Source of the DNA: Microbacteriaceae bacterium
GTDB lineage: Bacteria; Actinomycetota; Actinomycetes; Actinomycetales; Microbacteriaceae
NCBI GenBank assembly: GCA_947455435.1
Contig: CANGNZ010000002.1
Coordinates: forward strand, 1-57,988
Direction of reading: 5' to 3'
DNA: 57,988 bases
A model generated the notes under the pieces. That model was not told the origin of the DNA. It made no database searches and saw only the letters and a program-made list of their open reading frames with translations. A program made the position numbers and the translations under genes. Position 1 is the first letter of the stretch, and each line of letters begins with the position of its first letter. Shown in pieces: positions 32,949 to 42,892 of this stretch.

Positions 32949-33911
32949 ATGTCGAAGCAAATCTCGGAACTCCACGTACCAGTCGCGCTAGAGCGCGCTG
33001 TCGAGGTTTTAGGGGAGTCGCTGCGCAAGCCCGGTGCCGTCTTCGTTGACTGCACACTCGGTCTCGGTGGCCACACCGAAGCCTTCTTGCAAAGATTTCC
33101 GAACATTCGCGTTGTGGCCATTGATCGAGACCCACAAGCGATTGCCCTTGCCACCGAACGCCTCAAACCTTTCGAAGGTCGAATTGACTTCGTCAACACC
33201 ACCTACGACAACATCGATGAAGCCATCGAGGAACTTGGCATCAAGCACGTAGACGCGATCCTGCTTGATCTGGGTGTTTCGTCGATGCAGCTTGATGAGC
33301 GCGAACGAGGCTTTGCATACAGTTACGAAGCGCCTCTAGACATGCGCATGAACTCGACTAAGGGGAAGACCGCCGCCGAGGTCGTAAACAGCTACAGCGA
33401 AGAGAAGCTGGCAAAAATCTTTTTTGAATACGGCGAAGAGCGTTACTCAAAGGCGATCGCCAAGGCGATCGTCAGTGCTCGCACCGAAAAGCCATTCGAA
33501 ACTAGTACCGAGTTGGCTGCGCTGATTGCCAAAGTCGTGCCTTTCATCCCAGGTAAAAGCACCGGTCACCCCGCCAAGCGAGTTTTTCAGGCGTTGCGTA
33601 TCGAAGTGAATGAAGAACTCGACGTCCTAAAGGCAACCATGCCTCGCGCCATTCACGCTCTCGCCATCGATGGCCGGATCTTGGTTATGTCGTACCACTC
33701 GCTCGAAGACCGAATCGTGAAGCAGGCGCTTGTTGCTGCTTCGACTTCGTCGGCACCGCTGGACCTCCCAATCGAACTCCCAGAACACGCACCACAGTTG
33801 CGCCTGATCACCAAGGGCGCAGAAGCGGCAACCCCAACAGAAATCGAAAACAACCCACGTTCGGCATCGGTGAAGATCCGTGCCGCACAAAAGATTAGGC
33901 AGGCAGCATGA
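32949..33911 (+). CDS. rsmH: 16S rRNA (cytosine-1402-N4)-methyltransferase RsmH
   Basis: A 320-residue SAM methyltransferase that modifies C1402 in the ribosomal P site. It has HVPVALERAV at the start, the SAM loop TLGLGGHTEAFL, AIDRDPQAIALA, LDLGVSSMQLDERERGFAYS and the late VMSYHSLEDRIVK motif. Length is normal. It overlaps ftsL by ATGA. It is the standard second gene of the cluster. Confidence 0.97.
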   Translation: MSKQISELHVPVALERAVEVLGESLRKPGAVFVDCTLGLGGHTEAFLQRFPNIRVVAIDRDPQAIALATERLKPFEGRIDFVNTTYDNIDEAIEELGIKHVDAILLDLGVSSMQLDERERGFAYSYEAPLDMRMNSTKGKTAAEVVNSYSEEKLAKIFFEYGEERYSKAIAKAIVSARTEKPFETSTELAALIAKVVPFIPGKSTGHPAKRVFQALRIEVNEELDVLKATMPRAIHALAIDGRILVMSYHSLEDRIVKQALVAASTSSAPLDLPIELPEHAPQLRLITKGAEAATPTEIENNPRSASVKIRAAQKIRQAA

Positions 33912-34444
33912 GCGCCATTCAGCTAAACCAGAGAACCTTCGCAATGCCAACCCTTAGTTCATTGCCGAAGGTGTCTTCGACGCGCATGCGCATCGGTGTG
34001 ACCGTGGTTATTGGTCTTGTGGCCATCGTCCTAACCCAATTGGTCTTGAGTATTTTGACCGACCAGGGTGCATACGAGATGGCAAACCTAAAGGCACAGC
34101 GCCACGAATTGACCACCTCGAGCGATATTCTTTCTGCCCAGGTTGACTCGCTTGCCAGCAACCAGAACCTCGCCAACACTGCACAGTCGCTTGGAATGAT
34201 CCCAAACAGCAGCCCGGTATTTCTGCGCCTATCAGACCAGTCCCTGATCGGAAAACCTAAGGCTGCCTACTTTGACGCAAACCACCAGGTTTCTCGCAAC
34301 CTCGTGCCAAACGCAGCAATGACAACCCGTTCGCACCTAACCCCAACTGTTGCTGCTGTAAGCAACAATGTCGTTACCGAGCAACTGCCCGCTGCGCCAG
34401 TAACTTTGAGTGCAGGCGAGCTACCGGTTTCGCCAACTCACTAA
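33908..34444 (+). CDS. ftsL: FtsL-like divisome protein
   Basis: A 178-residue bitopic membrane protein. About 25 polar residues precede one transmembrane helix (RIGVTVVIGLVAIVLTQLVL), followed by a heptad-containing extracellular segment (MANLKAQRHELTTSSDILSA). The C-terminal 60 residues are Ala/Pro/Thr-rich and probably disordered, longer than in E. coli FtsL. Sequence similarity is low, as usual for the family, and the call rests on topology and position between rsmH and ftsI. FtsL links FtsQ-FtsB to FtsW-FtsI activation; no separate ftsB is in the window. Confidence 0.85.
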   Translation: MSAIQLNQRTFAMPTLSSLPKVSSTRMRIGVTVVIGLVAIVLTQLVLSILTDQGAYEMANLKAQRHELTTSSDILSAQVDSLASNQNLANTAQSLGMIPNSSPVFLRLSDQSLIGKPKAAYFDANHQVSRNLVPNAAMTTRSHLTPTVAAVSNNVVTEQLPAAPVTLSAGELPVSPTH

Positions 34445-34462
34445 AACGCGGAGGCTAGGCAA

Positions 34463-36223
34463 GTGACTCTTTTGACGCCTGGCGACCCCAGAAAACGCCG
34501 AAGACTTTTTACCGCGAGCATTGCAGTCTTTGCGTTCTTGCTGGTTTTTAGGCTTTTTGCCTACCAAGTTGTTGACGCCGGCGCTATCAATAAGGTTTCA
34601 AAAGAATCGCGTTCGAAGACTAGGACGATCCAGGCTCTTCGCGGCGACATAATCGACGCAAACGGTAACGTCCTGGCCCACTCGGTTTACACCTACGACA
34701 TCAACGCCGCTCCAAAGAATGTCGGCCCAATCAACGCCGTTCGAAACGGTAACGACGTGACATTGACGGTCGATCAGCAGGCAGCCGAGATTGCTCGCAT
34801 TTTGCACGCCACTAAAGAAGAAATTCTTTCGAAGATCTCGGGCAACGGAGTTTACTCGAACCTCGCCAAGGGAGTTTCGGCGGCGCAGTATCGAGCTCTT
34901 CAAAACCTGCAGTTGCCTTGGTTGTATTACGACCCAATCCTGTCTCGCACCTACGCAGAGGGGGCTACGACCGGTGGCGTCGTGGGCTTCGTCGGTGTTG
35001 ATGGCATGCCGCTGGCCGGCATTGAACGCCAGATGAACTCTTGTCTTGCCGGTGTCGATGGGCAAGAGACATATCAGCGCGGCGTTGACGGCATAAGAAT
35101 CCCGAGTAGCGCGGTTGTCTCTCAACGTGCCGAAAACGGCAGAACTGTTCAATTAACTATCAATAAAGATCTGCAGTACCTGGCGCAGAATCAGCTTTAT
35201 AGCGAGGTTCAGCGTTACCGTGCTGACTGGGCGACCGCGATTGTCATAGAGGTGAAGACCGGCAAGATTCTTGTGGCTGCCGAGGCGCCATCGGTTGACT
35301 CAAACGATTTCGGTGTGGCAACCGATGACTCTAGAAAGTCGCGCATCTTCGAAACTTCCTTCGAGCCTGGTTCAACCATGAAGACGATAACCGCTGCCAC
35401 GCTGATCGATACTGGACGGGGAACACCAACCACCAAGACGGTTGCGCCATACAGCATGAAGATTCCTGGGCAGGTTGTCTACGACTCACACAACCACCCG
35501 ACCGAGCACCTCACGCTCACCGGTGTACTCAGGGACTCGTCGAATACCGGAATCATTAACATCGGGCAGGCGATTCCGAAACAGGTTCGATACGACTACA
35601 TGAAGAAATTCGGTTTCGGAGTGAAGACCAGCGTTAACTTCCCAGGTGAAGCGAGCGGTATTTTGCGCCCGGCGAGCCTCTGGGATGGCACCACGGACAA
35701 GGTTTCGATGTTCGGCCAAGGTGTCTCTGTGACTCCGATCCAGATGGCCATGGCCTATCAAGCGATCGCAAACAAGGGTGTACGCCTCCAGCCCGTGCTG
35801 GTCGATGGTTGCCGCGATTCGAGCGGAAACCTGAGCCCGGTGCCGGTTGGTGCGCCAACTCGAGTCATTTCGGAGAGCACGGCCACTCAAACTCTCGCAA
35901 TGCTCGAAAAGGTTGTTGAGTACGGCGGTATCGGAAAGACGGCAAGCCTCTCGGAGTGGCGAGTAGCTGGTAAGTCAGGCACCGCCCAGATCTCTAACGA
36001 CAACGGGATTGGCTACGGCTACCTCCACGCTGTCTCATTCATCGGCATGGCGCCGGTTGAAGACCCCAAGTACGTCGTCGCCGTAACCTTCTTCAAACCG
36101 CGCACCGTGAGCACATCGCTCGGTGCCACACCGTCTTTCAGGTACATCATGAAAAAAGCTCTATTGATGGGCGGGGTTCCACCATCAACAACCAAGTCAA
36201 AACCGATATTGATGGATTGGTAG
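34463..36223 (+). CDS. ftsI: Division transpeptidase FtsI (PBP3/PbpB)
   Basis: A 586-residue class B penicillin-binding protein that cross-links septal peptidoglycan. One N-terminal membrane helix (FTASIAVFAFLLVFRLFAY) precedes the dimerisation domain (QALRGDIIDANG). The transpeptidase motifs are S304-T-M-K, S359-S-N and K504-S-G-T. No PASTA domain is present at the C-terminus, as in mycobacterial PbpB. The start is GTG with GGAGG upstream (34450-34454). It works with FtsW downstream in the same cluster. Confidence 0.96.
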   Translation: MTLLTPGDPRKRRRLFTASIAVFAFLLVFRLFAYQVVDAGAINKVSKESRSKTRTIQALRGDIIDANGNVLAHSVYTYDINAAPKNVGPINAVRNGNDVTLTVDQQAAEIARILHATKEEILSKISGNGVYSNLAKGVSAAQYRALQNLQLPWLYYDPILSRTYAEGATTGGVVGFVGVDGMPLAGIERQMNSCLAGVDGQETYQRGVDGIRIPSSAVVSQRAENGRTVQLTINKDLQYLAQNQLYSEVQRYRADWATAIVIEVKTGKILVAAEAPSVDSNDFGVATDDSRKSRIFETSFEPGSTMKTITAATLIDTGRGTPTTKTVAPYSMKIPGQVVYDSHNHPTEHLTLTGVLRDSSNTGIINIGQAIPKQVRYDYMKKFGFGVKTSVNFPGEASGILRPASLWDGTTDKVSMFGQGVSVTPIQMAMAYQAIANKGVRLQPVLVDGCRDSSGNLSPVPVGAPTRVISESTATQTLAMLEKVVEYGGIGKTASLSEWRVAGKSGTAQISNDNGIGYGYLHAVSFIGMAPVEDPKYVVAVTFFKPRTVSTSLGATPSFRYIMKKALLMGGVPPSTTKSKPILMDW

Positions 36224-36227
36224 CACG

Positions 36228-37763
36228 ATGAAAGAGCAAATTCCACCAATTTTGAGACCGGAGCTGGTTGAACCGGTTGCACTAGCTGATCTCGTTCGTG
36301 AGTTTTCTTTGAAGATGGTTTCTGGTGATACCAAGGTGCGGGTAACCGGTATCAGCATGAACACCAATGACCTGCGCAAAGGCGACCTTTTTGTTGCGAT
36401 GCCGGGGTTAAAAACCCATGGTGCAAATTTCGTGCCTAAGGCCCTGGATCAAGGTGCTGCGGCGATTATTACCGACAGAGCCGGGCTGGAGCTCCTAAAG
36501 GATGTTTCGGTGCCGATCTTGTTGCTCGATCAACCGAGGCTCCACCTGGGTGATCTAGCCGCTTTCGTATACGGGAATCGCCCAAAGGTGATGCCGCTAA
36601 TGTTTGGTACGACTGGGACGAACGGCAAAACTTCGACGAGTTACATTCTCGAAGCAATCCTGCGTCAGCTCGGGCAAGTGACTGGTCTGACTTCTACGGC
36701 GGAGCGCCACATAGCTGGTGAAGTAATCGTGTCACGGCTAACCACTCCAGAATCAACCGAGATGCAAGCCTTGATCGCCCGCATGCGTGAGGCCCAGGTT
36801 ACTTCGGTTGCGATCGAGGTGTCTGCTCAGGCTTTGACGCAACACCGCATCGACGGGATGCACTTTGACGTGGTCGGTTTCACCAACTTGAGTCACGACC
36901 ATCTTGATGACTACGCCGACATGGGTGAGTACCTGGCCGCGAAAGCCCAGTTGTTTCAGCCAAAGCTTGCCGAGCGTGGCGTAATTTGCCTCGATTCTGC
37001 ATATGGTGAGCAATTTGCGACTCTTGCGAATATTCCATTTGTCACGGTTGCAACTGGCAAGCCAGCAGACTTCGTGGTTACAGTTACCGAAGAAATTCCG
37101 GCTCGCACGGGATTTTCGGTGCGCCTACCCGACGGCACCAAAATTGAATCCTGGTTACCGATCATCGGCGCTCACATGGCTTCAAATGCAGGGTTAGCCA
37201 TCACCATGTTGATAGAAGCAGGTTTCACCGCTGAGCGGATCCGTGAAGCAATTGCCGGCGGGATCCACGCCTACCTGCCAGGGCGCACTGAGCGCGTTAG
37301 TGGCGAGAGTGGGCCAGACGTTTACGTCGATTTCGGCCACAGCCCAGATGCCTTCTTGAACACCCTCAGGGCCGTCCGCAAAGTAACAACCGGCAAAGTG
37401 ATCATGCTTTTCGGTGCAGACGGCGATCGCGATGCGTCCAAGCGCCCTGCCATGGCGAGTGTTTCGGCGGAAAACTGCGACATTCTGGTTATCACCGACC
37501 ACCACCCTCGATTTGAAGACCCTGCGAGCATTCGCAAGGTGTTAGTCGACTCGGCACGCGCAGCTCGCCCAGATCTTGAGATTTATGAGGTTTCACCTCC
37601 CGAAGATGCAATTGTGAAGGCAGTTTCGCTTGCTGTTGAAGGCGACGCGATTCTCTGGGCAGGCCCAGGGCATCAGGATTACCGGGACATCCGTGGCGTT
37701 CGCACACCTTATTCGGCGAGGGCTCTAGCCAGAGAAGCACTTAAGAATGCGGGTTGGGCATGA
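36228..37763 (+). CDS. murE: UDP-MurNAc-tripeptide synthetase MurE
   Basis: A 511-residue Mur ligase that adds the third stem-peptide residue to UDP-MurNAc-Ala-Glu. The P-loop is GTTGTNGKTSTSYILEA, the central domain has TTPESTEMQ and NLSHDHLDDY, and the C-terminal domain starts near LPGRTERV. The amino-acid recognition motif, DNPR in diaminopimelate-adding enzymes, reads D424-H-H-P-R428 here. That suggests a residue other than meso-diaminopimelate, in keeping with the group B peptidoglycan of Microbacteriaceae, but the exact amino acid cannot be read from this. Confidence 0.94.
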   Translation: MKEQIPPILRPELVEPVALADLVREFSLKMVSGDTKVRVTGISMNTNDLRKGDLFVAMPGLKTHGANFVPKALDQGAAAIITDRAGLELLKDVSVPILLLDQPRLHLGDLAAFVYGNRPKVMPLMFGTTGTNGKTSTSYILEAILRQLGQVTGLTSTAERHIAGEVIVSRLTTPESTEMQALIARMREAQVTSVAIEVSAQALTQHRIDGMHFDVVGFTNLSHDHLDDYADMGEYLAAKAQLFQPKLAERGVICLDSAYGEQFATLANIPFVTVATGKPADFVVTVTEEIPARTGFSVRLPDGTKIESWLPIIGAHMASNAGLAITMLIEAGFTAERIREAIAGGIHAYLPGRTERVSGESGPDVYVDFGHSPDAFLNTLRAVRKVTTGKVIMLFGADGDRDASKRPAMASVSAENCDILVITDHHPRFEDPASIRKVLVDSARAARPDLEIYEVSPPEDAIVKAVSLAVEGDAILWAGPGHQDYRDIRGVRTPYSARALAREALKNAGWA

Positions 37764-39154
37764 TTCAACTCGGGCTTCACGATATCGCCGAAGCGGTTGG
37801 CGGCAGGCTCATCGGCCGTGAGCTAGCTGTCACTGGTTCGGTCGAGACCGACTCTAGGCTGGTTTCTGCCGGTTCGCTCTTTGTGTGTAAGCCCGGCGAG
37901 GTTACAGACGGACACAATTTTGCTGAGGCGGCAATTACCGCCGGAGCGGTTGCCTTGATTGTCGAACGTGAACTTGACGTTGCAGTGCCTCAGATTCTGG
38001 TTGGCGACGCCGTCCTAGCCCTTGGCCGACTCGCGGCAGATGTTTTGCGAAGAGTCCGCGCTCAAACTGGAATCAAAGTCATCGGAATCACCGGTTCTAA
38101 CGGGAAAACCAGCACCAAAAACATGTTGCGCGAAATTCTTCAGCTTGCTGGCCCCACCGTTGCGCCAATCGAGTCCTATAACAACGAGGTCGGTGCGCCG
38201 ATATCCATCTTGAAGATTGATCTTCAAACCAAGTACCTGGTTGCCGAATTGGGCGCAGGTGGCGTTGGCAGCATCGAGTACCTTGCCAAGATTGCGAAGC
38301 CAGACATTGGAGTTCTCCTGAAGGTTGGCCTCGCGCATGCCGGGGAATTTGGCGGAATTGAAACAACGCTAAAGATCAAGAGCGAACTCGTTCGCGAACT
38401 GGGACCTGCAGCAACACTGGTTTATAACTCGGACGATGCCCTTGTCGCTTCAACCACCGAGCTAACCACGGCGCACACTTTGTCTTTTGGCACCGGCGAA
38501 TCGGCTGCAATTCGAATCGATGATCCTGCTCTCTCGCTCGAAGGTACAAGCGCGACAATCGTGTTCCCAGACGGCGCTGCTGAGCCGATTAAGCTTCAGA
38601 TTCTTGGCGAACATCAGCTCATGAATGCGGCCGCGGCCCTCGCGGTAGCCGACGTTCTGGGTCTCGACCGTAAATCTTCGATTGCCGCCCTCGAAAAAAT
38701 GCCATTGGCTGAGCGTTGGCGCATGCAACTCGGTGAACGGCCTGATGGTGTATTCGTAATCAACGACGCCTACAACGCGTCGCCTGACTCTATGAAGGCC
38801 GCTCTGCAGACCCTCGCTCAACTTGGGCGACAGGGTCATCGAACCATCGCCGTCCTCGGGGAGATGGCCGAACTAGGTGAGTTCTCTGCTCTGGAACACG
38901 ATGCGATGGGCCGCCTCGCGGTGAGGCTGAATATCGACCAAGTGATTGTCGTTGGCGCTGGCGCAAAACTGATCCACATGGGTGCAAGTCAAGAAGGTTC
39001 ATGGGACGGCGAATCAAAATACTTCGACACGATTACCGAGGCTTTGGCGGCACTTCGTGGAATGCTTGTGGCTGGCGACATTGTGCTCGTGAAGTCGTCC
39101 AAGTCGGCTAATTTGCGCCACTTGGGTGACGACTTGATGGAGGTTTCAATTTGA
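37760..39154 (+). CDS. murF: UDP-MurNAc-pentapeptide ligase MurF
   Basis: A 464-residue Mur ligase that attaches D-Ala-D-Ala. The P-loop is [18 protein letters not shown], the middle domain shows [13 protein letters not shown], typical of MurF, and [15 protein letters not shown] marks the C-terminal half. ATG 37760 overlaps the murE stop as ATGA, so I prefer it over TTG 37754. It overlaps the mraY start by 4 nt (TTGA). Confidence 0.96.
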   Translation: MIQLGLHDIAEAVGGRLIGRELAVTGSVETDSRLVSAGSLFVCKPGEVTDGHNFAEAAITAGAVALIVERELDVAVPQILVGDAVLALGRLAADVLRRVRAQTGIKVIGITGSNGKTSTKNMLREILQLAGPTVAPIESYNNEVGAPISILKIDLQTKYLVAELGAGGVGSIEYLAKIAKPDIGVLLKVGLAHAGEFGGIETTLKIKSELVRELGPAATLVYNSDDALVASTTELTTAHTLSFGTGESAAIRIDDPALSLEGTSATIVFPDGAAEPIKLQILGEHQLMNAAAALAVADVLGLDRKSSIAALEKMPLAERWRMQLGERPDGVFVINDAYNASPDSMKAALQTLAQLGRQGHRTIAVLGEMAELGEFSALEHDAMGRLAVRLNIDQVIVVGAGAKLIHMGASQEGSWDGESKYFDTITEALAALRGMLVAGDIVLVKSSKSANLRHLGDDLMEVSI

Positions 39155-40251
39155 GAGCGATTCTGATGGCCGGCGGCATTTCGCTGGCATTCACCCTTTT
39201 TGCAACCCCGGCGTTCATCTGGCTGTTCAAAAAACTTCAGTGGGGTCAATTCATTCGTGAAGACGGCCCAAAGTCCCATCACACCAAACGCGGTACGCCA
39301 ACCATGGGCGGTATCGCGATTATCGGCGGCGCCGTCATCGCATACTTTTCTTCCAAGGCTATAAACGGTGAAACACCAACCATTTCTGCTTTGTTGGCTC
39401 TATTTATGATGGTTGGGCTCGGAATCGTCGGGTTTTTAGACGACTTTACGAAGGTTCACAAGCAGCGCAGTCTGGGGCTCTCGGGCTGGGCAAAGATTCT
39501 TGGCCAAGGTGTGGTCGCTACCGTTTTTGCGATTCTTGCCTTGCAGTTTCCAAACGAACACGGGATCACTCCGGCTTCAACAATGATCTCGTTCACTCGG
39601 GACATTCCTTGGCTAGATATCGCCACATGGGGAGCCGTGCTCGGCACGATTCTTTTCATCGTTTGGATCTACTTCTTGGTTGCCTCGACCTCAAACGGTG
39701 TCAACATCGCTGACGGGCTGGATGGTCTTGCGACGGGTTCAACGATCATGGCCATCGGCGCTTACGCGATCATCGGTTTTTGGGAGTTCAATCAGGCTTG
39801 CGACCCGGGTAACTTGCTGGCTCAGTGCTACAGCTCGCGTGACCCACTTGACCTAGCAGTAGTCGCTTCAGCAGTCGTTGGGGCCTTGATCGGATTCCTT
39901 TGGTGGAACACTTCGCCAGCTCAAATCTTCATGGGCGACACCGGTTCACTAGGTCTCGGTGGGGCTTTGGCAGCGCTTGCGATTTTGTCTCGCACCGAAC
40001 TCCTACTGATCCTCATCGGCGGCATTTTCGTGATTGTTACGGGTTCGGTAATCATTCAACGAGTATTTTTTAAAATCACAAAGTGGTCCACCGGCACGGG
40101 CAAGCGCGTGTTTTTGATGAGCCCCCTGCATCACCACTTCGAGCAAAAGGGTTGGGCTCAGATCACAATCGTTGTCCGCTTCTGGATCATTTGTGGTCTC
40201 TGTGTCCTTGGTGGTATCGGCTTGTTCTACATCGAATGGACCTACGGATAA
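39151..40251 (+). CDS. mraY: Phospho-MurNAc-pentapeptide transferase MraY
   Basis: A 366-residue polytopic membrane enzyme that makes lipid I from UDP-MurNAc-pentapeptide and undecaprenyl phosphate. About ten membrane segments are visible. Motifs: [19 protein letters not shown] (catalytic Asp pair), [24 protein letters not shown] and [13 protein letters not shown]. The TTG start is coupled to the murF stop and begins exactly at the first helix. The second TTG-started gene in a row (murD) follows after a single base. Confidence 0.97.
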   Translation: MRAILMAGGISLAFTLFATPAFIWLFKKLQWGQFIREDGPKSHHTKRGTPTMGGIAIIGGAVIAYFSSKAINGETPTISALLALFMMVGLGIVGFLDDFTKVHKQRSLGLSGWAKILGQGVVATVFAILALQFPNEHGITPASTMISFTRDIPWLDIATWGAVLGTILFIVWIYFLVASTSNGVNIADGLDGLATGSTIMAIGAYAIIGFWEFNQACDPGNLLAQCYSSRDPLDLAVVASAVVGALIGFLWWNTSPAQIFMGDTGSLGLGGALAALAILSRTELLLILIGGIFVIVTGSVIIQRVFFKITKWSTGTGKRVFLMSPLHHHFEQKGWAQITIVVRFWIICGLCVLGGIGLFYIEWTYG

Positions 40252-40252
40252 A

Positions 40253-41713
40253 TTGACGCGTGTAGGTGAGTTGAACAGTTGGCACGGTGACTGGCGCGGT
40301 TTAAAGGTTGCAGTGCTTGGCCTTGGCGTTACCGGATTTTCTGTTGCCGATACTCTCGCCGAGCTCGGCTGCGATTTGGTGGTTTTTGCCGAAAGGGCAG
40401 ACGCCGAGCAACTAGACATTCTTGACGTTTTAGAAGTTCGACACGTAACCGGTTCGGCCGCAGCCGGGTTGCCAAGTGAATTGGTCGACTTCGCGCCTGA
40501 ACTTTTGGTTACTTCGCCCGGTGTGCCGCCAGACTCAGAGATCATCGCTTGGGCCAAGGGCCAAGGAATCCCCGTTTGGGTGGATATCGACCTGGCTTGG
40601 CGTTTGCGCGACAAGGTGGGCGAGCCCGCGGAGTGGGTGTGCGTGACTGGCACCAACGGCAAGACGACAACCGTTCAACTAACTACATCGATACTTCGCG
40701 AAGCGGGTTTGCGCGCCGAATCGTGTGGCAACATTGGCACACCGATTTTGGACTGCATCCGCGCCCCTGAAGGTTTCGACGTCTTGGTTGTAGAACTTTC
40801 TAGTTTTCAACTCCACTACCTTGGCGAAATCTGGCCATACGCTAGTGCGGTATTGAACATTGACCATGATCACCTCGATTGGCACGGCGGCTTTGAGGCC
40901 TATCGCTTGGCAAAGGGCAAGGTTTATCAGAACACCAAGGTTGCCTGCGTCTACAACGTTGGGGACACTCAAACCGAACAGCTCGTTGCCGACGCGGAGG
41001 TAGTTGAGGGCGCTCGTGCTATTGGGTTTACCGTCGGCGCACCGAGCCTCAGCCAACTGGGCTTCGTTTCAGACATTCTCTGTGACAGGGCGTTCATTGA
41101 AGAACGACGAGACCAGGCCCAGGAACTCGCCACGCTCGACGACATCGCACAGATTGGCGTGATTACCCCACACTTGCTTTCAAATGTTGCTGCCGCCTCT
41201 GCGCTGGCGAGAAGTTTTGGTATTCCGGCCGATTCGGTTCGCTCGGGCATCCGCAATTTTAGGCTCGACCGCCACCGGATCGAGGTTGTGTTCGAGCACA
41301 ACGACGTGACCTGGATTGATGACTCCAAGGCAACCAACCCTCACGCCGCAGCCGCGTCGCTCGCAAGTTTTGAATCTATTGTTTGGGTTGTAGGTGGTCT
41401 ACTCAAGGGCGTAGATGTCGCTCCGCTTGTTGCAAAATACGCACACCGGCTTCGCGGCGTGATTGTCATCGGCAAGGAGCGCGAGCTCGTACTGGACGCT
41501 CTCAGAGCAGAAGCCCCGAACGTGCCAGTAATCGAGATAACGACCGAACACAACGACGAAGTGATGCCGCAGGTTGCCTCAGGCGCCCTAGCGTTCGCTC
41601 AAGCCGGCGATGTCGTTTTGCTTGCGCCGGCGGCAGCCTCGATGGACCAGTTCAAAGACTACGCAGACCGCGGTTTTAAGTTCGCTGAAGCGGCAAAGGC
41701 TTCGGGGGAGTAG
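40253..41713 (+). CDS. murD: UDP-MurNAc-Ala D-Glu ligase MurD
   Basis: A 486-residue Mur ligase. The N-terminal domain has LKVAVLGLGVTGFSVA, the P-loop is CVTGTNGKTTTVQLT, then ELSSFQLH, NIDHDHLDWHG and the late DSKATNPHAA. It adds D-glutamate to UDP-MurNAc-L-Ala. The open frame extends back to 40172 inside mraY; I chose TTG 40253, one base after the mraY stop, because it gives the expected short lead into the Rossmann fold. TTG 40277 is possible too. Confidence 0.93.
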   Translation: MTRVGELNSWHGDWRGLKVAVLGLGVTGFSVADTLAELGCDLVVFAERADAEQLDILDVLEVRHVTGSAAAGLPSELVDFAPELLVTSPGVPPDSEIIAWAKGQGIPVWVDIDLAWRLRDKVGEPAEWVCVTGTNGKTTTVQLTTSILREAGLRAESCGNIGTPILDCIRAPEGFDVLVVELSSFQLHYLGEIWPYASAVLNIDHDHLDWHGGFEAYRLAKGKVYQNTKVACVYNVGDTQTEQLVADAEVVEGARAIGFTVGAPSLSQLGFVSDILCDRAFIEERRDQAQELATLDDIAQIGVITPHLLSNVAAASALARSFGIPADSVRSGIRNFRLDRHRIEVVFEHNDVTWIDDSKATNPHAAAASLASFESIVWVVGGLLKGVDVAPLVAKYAHRLRGVIVIGKERELVLDALRAEAPNVPVIEITTEHNDEVMPQVASGALAFAQAGDVVLLAPAAASMDQFKDYADRGFKFAEAAKASGE

Positions 41714-41716
41714 CAG

Positions 41717-42892
41717 ATGGTTACCAGGTTGAGAGGTCGCCTTGCCGACCGAGCGAAAACAGGAATTCAGAAGTTCCTTTTCGGTCAGTCACCGCGCTAC
41801 TATACGTTGCTAATCATTGTCTCGTTCCTGGTGGTGGTCGGTCTGATCATGGTGCTTTCGTCCTCGGCAATCGACTCGATTAAGGCCGGTAACAGTGGCT
41901 TCGCTATTTTCATTTCGCAGGGCCGATCGGCGCTCCTGGGAATTCTTGTCATGGTGGCTGCCGCGCTAATTCCTTTCGATTTTTTACGGCGTCAAATCTT
42001 CTGGTTGTTTGTTGGCTCTATCGTTTTGCAGCTTCTCACCATCACCGTTCTCGGTCACTCGGTGAACGGTAACAAAAACTGGATCAACCTAGGAATCATT
42101 AACCTCCAGCCCTCCGAGATCATCAAATTGACCATGATCCTCTACCTGGCCGAATACCTAACCAGCCATGATCGAGAGCTTTCGATTTCAAGAACCTGGA
42201 TTCAACCGTTCGTGGTTTCAATCATCGCGATCGGCACAGTTCTCGGCGGTAAGGATTTGGGAACCGCCATGGTGATGGTGGCCATTTTGGTAGGCGTGCT
42301 CACTTTCGCGGGAATGCCACGCGTTTGGTTTTGGCGCATAACCGGATTCTTAGCTGTGGGCATTTGGATTGCCTTGCAACAGGGTGGCTCAAGAATGGGC
42401 CGCATCATGGCTTGGCTTCACCCGGATTGGCCAGACCCGAACCAATACAACTGGCAACAGGATCACGCCATGTGGGCTTTCGCTTCAGGTGGTTGGACGG
42501 GTGTCGGTCTCGGTAAGTCGCAGTTGAAATGGTCTTGGATCCCCGAAGCAGAAAACGACTTTATCTTCGCAATCATCGGTGAAGAGGGCGGTCTAATCTT
42601 CTCGATTTTTATCGTCGCACTATTTGTCTGGCTCACTTACACCTTGTTGTTTACCGCCGAAAACAACACGGACTCGTTCTCTAGATTCTTGATTCAGGGC
42701 GTGATGATTTGGATCGCCGTCCAATCAACAATCAACATCGCTGTGGTCCTCGACTGGCTGCCGGTACTAGGTGTTCCGTTGCCATTGATTTCGGCCGGTG
42801 GTTCGTCTCTGGTAATGCTTTTGGGGGCATTCGGTTTAGTGCTCGGTGCCGAACGTCAATACGGAACAAACTCGCAAAGGCGGCTCCGATGA
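41717..42892 (+). CDS. ftsW: Division SEDS glycosyltransferase FtsW
   Basis: A 391-residue polytopic SEDS protein that polymerises lipid II at the septum together with FtsI. Ten hydrophobic helices can be drawn. Family segments are NGNKNWINLGIINLQPSEI, GGKDLGTAMVM, AENDFIFAIIGEEGG and GVPLPLISAGGSSLV. The short basic N-terminus (RLRGRLADRAKT) is cytoplasmic. It overlaps murG by ATGA. Position between murD and murG is standard. Confidence 0.96.
   Translation: MVTRLRGRLADRAKTGIQKFLFGQSPRYYTLLIIVSFLVVVGLIMVLSSSAIDSIKAGNSGFAIFISQGRSALLGILVMVAAALIPFDFLRRQIFWLFVGSIVLQLLTITVLGHSVNGNKNWINLGIINLQPSEIIKLTMILYLAEYLTSHDRELSISRTWIQPFVVSIIAIGTVLGGKDLGTAMVMVAILVGVLTFAGMPRVWFWRITGFLAVGIWIALQQGGSRMGRIMAWLHPDWPDPNQYNWQQDHAMWAFASGGWTGVGLGKSQLKWSWIPEAENDFIFAIIGEEGGLIFSIFIVALFVWLTYTLLFTAENNTDSFSRFLIQGVMIWIAVQSTINIAVVLDWLPVLGVPLPLISAGGSSLVMLLGAFGLVLGAERQYGTNSQRRLR

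Noticed and set aside
42709-42888. N-terminal extension of MurG
   Set aside because: It lies inside ftsW in another frame; the canonical Gly-rich N-terminus begins at ATG 42889.
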